64,000 nucleotides of DNA from positions 1 through 64,000 of the forward strand of contig JAIXOE010000014.1 in the NCBI GenBank assembly GCA_027486895.1, written 5' to 3'. This DNA comes from Sphingomonadales bacterium. GTDB taxonomy: Bacteria > Pseudomonadota > Alphaproteobacteria > Sphingomonadales > Sphingomonadaceae. The notes beneath the pieces were generated by a model. The model made no database searches. It was given only the letters and a program-made list of their open reading frames with translations, and was not told the DNA's origin. A program made the position numbers and the translations under genes. Shown here in pieces: positions 57,515-64,000 of this stretch; position 1 is the first letter of the stretch, and each line of letters opens with the position of its first letter.

Positions 57515-57576
57515 TTTTTGACGTTACGGAATGCGTGTGTCGATTTGAACAGGCTTTTCCGTAACAGCGTCAAAAA
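57515..57576. promoter_or_regulatory. Long inverted repeat in the TonB-receptor promoter region
   Basis: The 17 bases at 57515-57531 (TTTTTGACG then TTACGGAA) recur inverted at 57557-57576 with three bases inserted between the two blocks; spacer 25. It lies 120-185 bases upstream of the receptor start and ends just before the stop of the next gene. It could be a regulator site or, read as RNA, the end of the CurA-like transcript. Confidence 0.45.
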
Positions 57577-57594
57577 TGCTGCGCAGCAATTTGC

Positions 57595-58611
57595 TTATAT
57601 TTTTACAAGCATCTTGCCGGTGTTTTCACCACTGAACAGGCCCAGAAAGGCTTCGGGTGCTTTTTCGAGGCCCTCCTTTACCGTTTCACGGCCCTTGACT
57701 GCGCCAGACTGAATCAGCCCCGCCATGTCGGCGTTGAATTCTGGTACTTGAGCGTAGAAGTCAGGATAGAGGAATCCCTTGATCATGATGCGCTTGCCGA
57801 TGATCATCGGAAGATACTGCATCGGTTGGGCCTTGAAGTCGTTATAGACATCGATCATGCCGCAAATCGCAAAGCGCGCCCATTCATTGGATGTGGCAAG
57901 CGCCGCGTCAAAATGTTCGCCGCCGACATTGTCAAAATAGACATCAATGCCGCTTTCTCCCATATCTTTCAGTGCGGCCAACAATTGCGGCAGCACTTTG
58001 CCGGATTTGTAATCGATGACGGCATCGGCGCCGAGTTCTTTAACCCAAGCACATTTGTCTGCGCCGCCAGCGGAGCCAATGACCTTCATGCCCTTCGCCT
58101 TGGCGATTTGCGTAACGGTCGAACCCACAGCGCCAGCTGCGGCTGATACGAAAATGACTTCGCCGGCCTTTGCTTCTGCCACTTTCAGCAAGCCGAACCA
58201 CGCCGTTCCGCCGGGCATGCCGATGATGCTGAGCCAATGCTGATCGGGAACGCCTATCTCAGGCAATTTGACCGGTGGCATGCCAGCAGGTGGCGTCTTG
58301 CCACCGCCAAAAACGACCGAATCGCGCCAGCCAGCCATATGGAGAACCTTTGCGCCCACCGGAAAATCGGCATTGTTGCTTTCGGTTACTGTGCCGACTG
58401 CGCCGCCGGTCATCGGCTCGCCAAGCGCGAACGGATCGGAATAGCTTTTCGCATCGTTCATCCGGCCGCGCATATAAGGGTCGACGGACAACCAGCTGTT
58501 CACAACGCGAAATTCGTCCGCGCCCAGTGGCGCATCGGGTGTTTCCACCATCGCAAAATTGCTGTCATTTGGAAGCCCGGCAGGGCGGCTAGCTAAGGTC
58601 CATGCACGCAT
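57595..58611 (-). CDS. NADP-dependent oxidoreductase, CurA-like (MDR family)
   Basis: A 338-residue zinc-free medium-chain reductase that reduces enones or alkenals with NADPH. Features: VDPYMRGRM near residue 47, GGAVGTV, HWLSIIGMPGGTAWFGL, cofactor loop VSAAAGAVGSTVTQIAKAKG and YFDNVGGEHFDAAL. The start overlaps the amidohydrolase stop (TAATG), and it is the last gene of a three-gene minus-strand operon. Confidence 0.92.
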   Translation of the reverse strand: MRAWTLASRPAGLPNDSNFAMVETPDAPLGADEFRVVNSWLSVDPYMRGRMNDAKSYSDPFALGEPMTGGAVGTVTESNNADFPVGAKVLHMAGWRDSVVFGGGKTPPAGMPPVKLPEIGVPDQHWLSIIGMPGGTAWFGLLKVAEAKAGEVIFVSAAAGAVGSTVTQIAKAKGMKVIGSAGGADKCAWVKELGADAVIDYKSGKVLPQLLAALKDMGESGIDVYFDNVGGEHFDAALATSNEWARFAICGMIDVYNDFKAQPMQYLPMIIGKRIMIKGFLYPDFYAQVPEFNADMAGLIQSGAVKGRETVKEGLEKAPEAFLGLFSGENTGKMLVKI

Positions 58612-60293
58612 TATCTTGTCTCTCCATTGGGTTTGTCGTCTGCAGCATTTGCTGCAGCATTTTTGTATACGGGCCGACCGCCGACCCATGTTTCTTTGAC
58701 TATGGCATTACGCAGTTCGCGCGGGCTTGCAAGCAATGGGTCGACATCAATCAATATGAAGTCGGCATAATGCCCCGGGGTCAACGAACCGAACTTGCCT
58801 TCTGCAAATGCAGCATAAGCTGCACCAGTGGTAAAACCGGCAAGCGCCTGCTCACGCGATACGCGTTCTTCGGGGCGCCATCCGCCAAAGGGCTGGCCCT
58901 CGGCATCCTCACGCGTCATGGCAGCGGCCAATCCAGCGAAGGGATCAGCGGACTCAACGGGTACGTCTGAACCAAACGCCAGCTTGCCGCCTGCACGCGC
59001 GATGGATTGCCAAGCATAAGCACCTTTTAAGCGCTCTGGGCCAAGCCGCGCTTCGGCCATCAGTCGGTCGGATGTCTGGTGCACGGGCTGCATTGACGAA
59101 ATGATGCCATGCTTGCCAAGCTTTTGCAGATCAGCCGAGTCGACGATTTGGACATGTTCAATGCGCCAGCGCATGTCGCCCTTGTAGGTCTCGGACAGTT
59201 CTTCGATCGCGCCGATGACTTCGGCATTCGCGGCATCGCCAATGGCGTGCACCGCCGTCTGGAACCCGTCCATCGACGCACGCACCATCAGGTTGCGGAT
59301 TTCGGCGCTGGCCAAAAACTGGAGGCCAGTCTGCCCCGGGGCATCGGCATAGGGTTTCTTCAGCCAAGCACCGCGGCTGCCCAAGGCGCCATCGAGATAC
59401 AGCTTCACGCCGCCCAGCCGCAGTTTGTCATTGTACAGCCACGGGCTTGGCGCAGGGCCGGCAATCGCGACCATATTGTCGATGCCGCCGGCATAAGCGA
59501 ATATGCGCACCGTCAGCCATCCTGCATCGCCTGCACGGCGATAGCTTTGCCAATCGTCGATGGAGGTGCCCATATCAGCAATGGATGTGATGCCCAGGCT
59601 GTGCAGCTTCTTTTGCGCTTCGCCCAAGGCAACATCGCGTTCCAGCGGCTTTGGCGCTGGCACGAATTTTCCGACCAGATCGGCGGCGGAATCGACAAAG
59701 ATGCCGCTGGGTTTTCCGCCAGCCAGTTCAATGCGACCGCCGGACGGTGATTTCGATGCAGCGGTAACGCCCGCTATCTCCATCGCTTTGCTGTTCGCCC
59801 AACCGGCATGACCGTCAACGCGCTCAAGCCATACAGGCCGATCGCTGACAGCGGCATCAAGGTCCTGTGCTGTCGGGAACCGACCAAGGCCCCATTTTTC
59901 CTGATTCCAACCACGTCCGATAATCCAGCGGCGCTCGGGATATTTCGCCGCATAGGCCTTTATCGCGGCTTGCGCTTCGGCAAGGCTGTTGGTTCCGGAC
60001 AAATCGAGCGTCAGCAATTGAAAGCCAAGACCCATGACATGGCCGTGCCCGTCAATCAGGCCGGGCAACAAGGTTGCGCCGCGTCCATCGAGGCGGAAAT
60101 CGAGCTGCTTGGGAAGCTTGTCTCTCTTGGTCAGCAGTTCAGTGACTTTGCCATCTTTGCCGACCAGCATTGCGTTGAAACGGATAACCTTACCGTCCTG
60201 ATCAAGCGTAATGCCGTTTACATTTTCAACGAGCCCGTCGGCAAATGCAGGTGCGGCAAACGCGAGCAGGGCTAACGCAAAAAACGTCTTCAT
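58611..60293 (-). CDS. Exported amidohydrolase (YtcJ-like)
   Basis: A 560-residue metal-dependent hydrolase with a signal peptide (FFALALLAFAAPAFAD). Metal ligands: DGHGHV near residue 84, HAIGDAANAEV and RIEHVQIVDSADL; the C-terminus contains GKFGSLTPGHYADFILIDVD. Family members hydrolyse amides of unknown nature. The start overlaps the upstream stop by four bases (ATGA), so the three genes are coupled. Confidence 0.9.
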   Translation of the reverse strand: MKTFFALALLAFAAPAFADGLVENVNGITLDQDGKVIRFNAMLVGKDGKVTELLTKRDKLPKQLDFRLDGRGATLLPGLIDGHGHVMGLGFQLLTLDLSGTNSLAEAQAAIKAYAAKYPERRWIIGRGWNQEKWGLGRFPTAQDLDAAVSDRPVWLERVDGHAGWANSKAMEIAGVTAASKSPSGGRIELAGGKPSGIFVDSAADLVGKFVPAPKPLERDVALGEAQKKLHSLGITSIADMGTSIDDWQSYRRAGDAGWLTVRIFAYAGGIDNMVAIAGPAPSPWLYNDKLRLGGVKLYLDGALGSRGAWLKKPYADAPGQTGLQFLASAEIRNLMVRASMDGFQTAVHAIGDAANAEVIGAIEELSETYKGDMRWRIEHVQIVDSADLQKLGKHGIISSMQPVHQTSDRLMAEARLGPERLKGAYAWQSIARAGGKLAFGSDVPVESADPFAGLAAAMTREDAEGQPFGGWRPEERVSREQALAGFTTGAAYAAFAEGKFGSLTPGHYADFILIDVDPLLASPRELRNAIVKETWVGGRPVYKNAAANAADDKPNGETR

Positions 60294-61159
60294 CCTTTGG
60301 GCAACCTTTTCACTATGGAACTGGTGTCAAGTCGGCCGCCCCCCATATGTTGCACATCGGCATAAAACTGATCGATGATCGCGGTGATGGGCAAGGTCGC
60401 GCCAACCGCGCGCGCCTCTTCGAACGCGAGACCCAAATCCTTGCGCATCCAGTCAACGGCAAAGCCAAAGTCGAACTTGTCCTCGGCCATCGTCGCCCAA
60501 CGATTGTCCATTTGCCAGCTTTGTGCCGCGCCGCCGGAAATCGCCTCATAGACCTTTTCAACGTCCAATTCAGCCGATTGTGCGAAACGCATGGCTTCGG
60601 ACAGCGACTGGATGACGCCAGCAAAGGCGATCTGGTTGCACATTTTGGTGATCTGTCCGGTGCCGGGGCCGCCGACATGGACAACGCGTTTGGCGTAAGG
60701 TGCCATGATAGGTCGCGCGGCTTCAACCGCCGCTTCGCTGCCGCCGCACATGATCGACAAGGTTCCGTTTTCGGCGCCGGCCTGTCCACCCGTGACTGGC
60801 GCATCGACAACCAATAGGCCGCGTGACTTTGCCTCGACGCCAAGCTGCCGCGCAATCCGTGCTGAGACGGTCGTATGGTCAATGTAAAGGCTGCCCTTCG
60901 CCATCGCGGCGAACGCACCATCGCGGCCAAGCGTTACGCCCGCAAGGTCATCGTCGGTGCCAACGCAGCTGATAACCACCTCTGCATCCTTGGCGGCGTC
61001 CCCCGGTGAAAGCGCCAGCGTTCCGCCATAGGTCGATACCCAGTTTTCGGCCTTGGCGCGCGAACGGTTATACACCATCAGCTCATGCCCTGCCTGTTTA
61101 AGATGCCGTGCCATTGGGCCGCCCATGACGCCCAGTCCGATAAAAGCTATTCTAGTCAT
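60290..61159 (-). CDS. 3-Hydroxyisobutyrate-dehydrogenase family oxidoreductase
   Basis: A 289-residue NAD(P)-dependent beta-hydroxyacid dehydrogenase. Rossmann loop IAFIGLGVMGGPMARHL at the N-terminus, substrate loop DAPVTGGQAGAENGTL, catalytic lysine in GQITKMCNQ. First gene of the operon with the exported amidohydrolase and CurA-like reductase. Substrate could be 3-hydroxyisobutyrate or glyoxylate-type acids. Confidence 0.92.
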   Translation of the reverse strand: MTRIAFIGLGVMGGPMARHLKQAGHELMVYNRSRAKAENWVSTYGGTLALSPGDAAKDAEVVISCVGTDDDLAGVTLGRDGAFAAMAKGSLYIDHTTVSARIARQLGVEAKSRGLLVVDAPVTGGQAGAENGTLSIMCGGSEAAVEAARPIMAPYAKRVVHVGGPGTGQITKMCNQIAFAGVIQSLSEAMRFAQSAELDVEKVYEAISGGAAQSWQMDNRWATMAEDKFDFGFAVDWMRKDLGLAFEEARAVGATLPITAIIDQFYADVQHMGGGRLDTSSIVKRLPKG

Positions 61160-61215
61160 AGCCGGGTCTTAATGTTTGTTTTCACTTAACGCCAGATACG
61201 TTAGGGCCGCTTTCT

Positions 61216-62436
61216 ATGTCTGACCTTCTGACCCTTGAACATGTCCGCGCCGCGCATGCGCGGATCCGTGACTCCATCGTGGCAACGCCAACGCTGCACA
61301 GCCAGACTTTGTCGAAGCTCACCGGAGCAAATATTTATCTGAAGTTCGAAAACCTTCAGTTCACGGCGGCGTATAAGGAACGCGGCGCGCTGAATGCTAT
61401 CCTGCTGCTCACCGAAGAACAGCGCAGCAAGGGCGTTATCGCGGCATCGGCAGGGAACCACGCGCAAGGCTTGAGCTATCATGGCACGCGCTTGGGTATT
61501 CCCGTGACCATCGTCATGCCGATTCCGACGCCTACGGTTAAGGTGATGCAGACCGAAAGCGTCGGCGGCAAAGTCGTGCTGCATGGCGAGACATTTGACG
61601 ATGCCTATGCGCATGCGCGCTTGCTTGAGGTGGAGCAGGGCCTGACATTTGTGCACCCGTTTGACGATCCAAATGTCGCCGCAGGGCAGGGGACGGTTGC
61701 GCTTGAAATGCTGGAGAGCATTCCGTCGCTGGATATGCTTGTCGTTCCCATCGGCGGCGGCGGCTTGCTGTCGGGCATGGGCACTGCGGCGCGCGCGTTG
61801 AAGCCGGACATTGGCCTGATTGGTGTGCAGGCAGAATTGTACCCGTCGATGTACGCACTGCTCAATAACCTGCAAATGCCATGCGAAGGCGACACGCTGG
61901 CCGAAGGCATTGCGGTGAAAATCCCCGGATCGTTCACCAGCGAAGTCATCCGCGAGCTGGTCGACGAAATCGTCCTCGTCAGCGAGGCGCAGCTGGAAAC
62001 CGCAGTGAGCTTGCTGCTGCAGATTGAAAAAACGGTCGTTGAAGGCGCTGGCGCGGCGGGTCTTGCGGCAGTCATGGCCAATCCGGTGATATTTAAGGGC
62101 AAGAATGTCGGGATCGTATTGTGCGGCGGGAATATCGACACGCGCTTGCTGGCCAATGTTCTGTTGCGTGACCTCGCGCGGTCCGGGCGCCTCGCGCGCC
62201 TGCGCCTCACGCTTCAGGATCGCCCTGGAGCCTTGTTCAAGGTGATGCGTTTGTTCAATGAGCATAACGTCAACATCATCGAAATTTACCACCAGCGTAT
62301 TTTTACGACGCTTCCCGCCAAGGGCCTGATTACCGACATCGAGTGCGAAGCCCGCGATGCCGAACAATTGCAGGGTCTGGTCGATGGTCTGGATGCCGCT
62401 GGCTACAAGGTTGAGCGAGTCGAGCTCAACAAATAA
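61216..62436 (+). CDS. ilvA: Threonine ammonia-lyase
   Basis: PLP enzyme converting threonine to 2-oxobutanoate and ammonia, the entry to isoleucine synthesis. PLP lysine K54 in AAYKERGAL; the serine/glycine loop is ASAGNHAQG; the phosphate-binding loop is VPIGGGGLLSG. After residue 320 an ACT domain (RLTLQDRPGALFKVMRLFNE) gives likely feedback control. At 406 residues it is the single-ACT form. Diverges from the three-gene operon. Confidence 0.93.
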   Translation: MSDLLTLEHVRAAHARIRDSIVATPTLHSQTLSKLTGANIYLKFENLQFTAAYKERGALNAILLLTEEQRSKGVIAASAGNHAQGLSYHGTRLGIPVTIVMPIPTPTVKVMQTESVGGKVVLHGETFDDAYAHARLLEVEQGLTFVHPFDDPNVAAGQGTVALEMLESIPSLDMLVVPIGGGGLLSGMGTAARALKPDIGLIGVQAELYPSMYALLNNLQMPCEGDTLAEGIAVKIPGSFTSEVIRELVDEIVLVSEAQLETAVSLLLQIEKTVVEGAGAAGLAAVMANPVIFKGKNVGIVLCGGNIDTRLLANVLLRDLARSGRLARLRLTLQDRPGALFKVMRLFNEHNVNIIEIYHQRIFTTLPAKGLITDIECEARDAEQLQGLVDGLDAAGYKVERVELNK

Positions 62437-62540
62437 TCCGGAACGAACGAAAGATGGTAAATTCGCTTTTCAGCGCATGGGGACCTGTGCATAAAAGGTA
62501 AACAAAGTCTTAACAGTCGCACCCCAAGAACGGAGAGAAT

Positions 62541-63287
62541 ATGAGCGCACCAGTCCGTTTTCCCCGGTTTTTTGTGACCAGCCCTGGCCCTTGCCCGTAT
62601 CTTCCGGGCAAAACAGAGCGCAAGGTCTTTACCGAGCTGAACGGCAATCATTCAGACGAACTGAACGAAGCGCTTGGCCGCATTGGTTTTCGCCGTAGCC
62701 AGAATGTTGCCTACCGCCCAAGCTGCCTTGATTGTAAGGCCTGTGTATCGGTTCGCGTGCGTACCGATGAGTTCCGGCCAAACGCAACGCAGCGCAAGAT
62801 ATTGCGGCGCAACGCCGATCTGGTGGTGAGCGCGTGCCGCCCATGGTCGACATCCGAACAATATGATTTGCTCCGCCGCTATCTGGCGACGCGCCATCCC
62901 GAAGGCGGCATGGCGAATATGGACGATATGGATTATGCCGACATGGTCGAACAATCGCCCGTCCGCAGTCATGTTGTCGAATATCGCACGCCCACACGTT
63001 TCGGCCGGCTTGGCGAATTGGTGGGCGCGTGCCTGACCGATCAGCAAAGCGACGGCATGTCGATGATCTACAGCTTTTACAATCCCGACATCGAAGACCG
63101 CGGCGGCCTTGGCAACTTCATCATCATGGACCACATCCTGCGCGCAAAGGCAGCTGGTCTGCCTTATGTGTATCTGGGCTATTGGGTAAATGGCGCCGCA
63201 CGGATGCAGTATAAAACACGCTACCGCCCGTTGGAACGCCTTGGTCCGGATGGATGGGAATTGTTCGACCCCGACCTTGTAAGCTGA
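62541..63287 (+). CDS. bpt: Aspartate/glutamate leucyltransferase Bpt
   Basis: Transfers leucine from Leu-tRNA to N-terminal Asp or Glu, marking proteins for ClpAP through the N-degron route. The 248-residue protein has [20 protein letters not shown], the cysteine-rich signature, then [19 protein letters not shown] and [18 protein letters not shown], as in the Bpt/ATE1 family. GGAGAG precedes the ATG. Single gene. Confidence 0.95.
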   Translation: MSAPVRFPRFFVTSPGPCPYLPGKTERKVFTELNGNHSDELNEALGRIGFRRSQNVAYRPSCLDCKACVSVRVRTDEFRPNATQRKILRRNADLVVSACRPWSTSEQYDLLRRYLATRHPEGGMANMDDMDYADMVEQSPVRSHVVEYRTPTRFGRLGELVGACLTDQQSDGMSMIYSFYNPDIEDRGGLGNFIIMDHILRAKAAGLPYVYLGYWVNGAARMQYKTRYRPLERLGPDGWELFDPDLVS

Positions 63288-63293
63288 GAATAG

Positions 63294-64000
63294 TCAGCGA
63301 AGGCTGGATAGTGCCTGACCTGCTGCCGCCACTGTCCTTGCGACATCGTCGGCGCTCGTATTCCAGCCGCACACGCTGATCCGCATAACACGCTCTCCGT
63401 CCCAGCTGCCACCGCTGAGGAAGGCTTCGCCGCTAGCATTGATCGCAGCAATGACCGCGTCGCTGATATTCGAGCCATCGCTTGCCTCGAACCGGATCAG
63501 GCCCTGATTCATTGTCGGACGCGCAATGCCAGTGGCGCCTTGTAAGTGCACGATCCCGTCATAGATGGCGGCTGCATGGTCGCAGCATCGTTCGATCATT
63601 TCAGCAAGGCCGTCACGGCCGAGCTCCATCAACGCCGCTAGCGCTGGCAATGCCCGGGCGCGGCGCGACCATTCTGGCGTGAAGTCCATCGGATCACGCA
63701 CCGGCCCACCACTGGTCAGATAGGCAGCTGTCATGCGCATCGCCGCACTGTGCGCGTTTGGATGGCGCGTAATTGCCATGCCGCAGTCATAGGGTGTGTT
63801 CAGCCATTTATGCCCATCGGTGGCCCAGCTATCCGCCATCTCCACCCCCGCCACGAGCGGTGCCAGACGCGGGCTGGCATTGGCCCAAAGCCCGAAGGCA
63901 CCGTCGACATGAACCCAAGCCCCTGCGGCTTGGGCAATCGGGCATAAAGTTGCGAAATCATCACACGCCCCGATGTTGAGATCACCCGCATTGAGAATGA
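63294..64000 (-). CDS. PLP-dependent decarboxylase/aminotransferase, N-terminus outside window
   Basis: The C-terminal about 235 residues of a group II decarboxylase-type PLP enzyme. The PLP lysine lies in DSWATDGHKWLNTPYDCG, preceded by WVHVDGAFGLWA with the PLP-binding aspartate; the rest is the C-terminal domain. The frame runs off the end of the window. Related enzymes decarboxylate aromatic or acidic amino acids; the substrate cannot be told from this part. Confidence 0.87.
   Translation of the reverse strand, partial: ILNAGDLNIGACDDFATLCPIAQAAGAWVHVDGAFGLWANASPRLAPLVAGVEMADSWATDGHKWLNTPYDCGMAITRHPNAHSAAMRMTAAYLTSGGPVRDPMDFTPEWSRRARALPALAALMELGRDGLAEMIERCCDHAAAIYDGIVHLQGATGIARPTMNQGLIRFEASDGSNISDAVIAAINASGEAFLSGGSWDGERVMRISVCGWNTSADDVARTVAAAGQALSSLR

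Noticed and set aside
61201-62367. Frame antisense to threonine ammonia-lyase
   Set aside because: Complete shadow of ilvA without ribosome site or domain.

Overview
The window is a chromosomal segment from an alphaproteobacterium, most likely a sphingomonad of the Sphingopyxis/Sphingorhabdus type. The evidence is indirect: moderately high GC coding sequence, CpdR, a DUF4167 protein, a HisKA_2-type histidine kinase, SapC, a septation-protein-A homologue, a large TonB-dependent receptor, Bpt and malate synthase G, plus several families of short palindromic repeats of a kind common in sphingomonads. There is no rRNA, plasmid origin, CRISPR array or complete prophage.

Layout. 1-4.5 kb: partial MFS transporter, Bax-inhibitor-1 protein, lipoprotein, CBS/GST pair, small membrane protein and hotdog thioesterase. 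4.5-9.4 kb (minus): two tandem DUF4139 paralogues, a DUF4167 protein and prmC. 9.5-12.5 kb: fasciclin lipoprotein, a 265-bp element with 31-bp inverted termini, a small lipoprotein and a PhoA-type alkaline phosphatase. 12.6-14.4 kb: an AT-rich island holding one stand-alone reverse transcriptase preceded by a hairpin-rich non-coding leader. 14.4-22.3 kb: membrane protein, uvrA (carrying an in-frame palindromic repeat), an L,D-transpeptidase-like protein overlapping a DUF4126 gene, and an ECF sigma/anti-sigma pair. 22.4-35.6 kb: Nudix, CNT nucleoside transporter, ferredoxin, trxB, DUF4199/LuxR pair, M48 protease, glcB, manA, a yybP-ykoY-type (Mn2+) riboswitch with its GDT1-family exporter, argG, DUF1345 and an isoprenylcysteine-methyltransferase-like protein. 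35.8-40.8 kb: D-aminoacylase, an AT-rich HEPN two-gene cassette directly behind dnaN, and a histidine phosphatase coupled to a secreted protein whose N-terminus contains a repeat. 41-49 kb: HisKA_2 kinase, rlmN, septation protein A homologue, cyclopropane synthase, thioesterase, AraC regulator, tRNA-Val(GAC), cpdR and an N-formylglutamate amidohydrolase. 49-64 kb: cytochrome b561, SapC, FAD oxidoreductase, DEAD-box helicase, TonB receptor, a three-gene oxidoreductase/amidohydrolase operon, threonine ammonia-lyase, bpt and a partial PLP decarboxylase.

Most of the window is ordinary housekeeping DNA packed tightly; five convergent gene pairs share exactly four bases at their stop codons. The two islands that differ in composition are the best places for new biology: the reverse transcriptase with its structured leader (12.6-14.4 kb), which has the layout of ncRNA-templated antiphage RT systems, and the HEPN pair (37.5-38.3 kb). 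Repeats have also been built into coding sequence in uvrA and in the gene at 40.2 kb.
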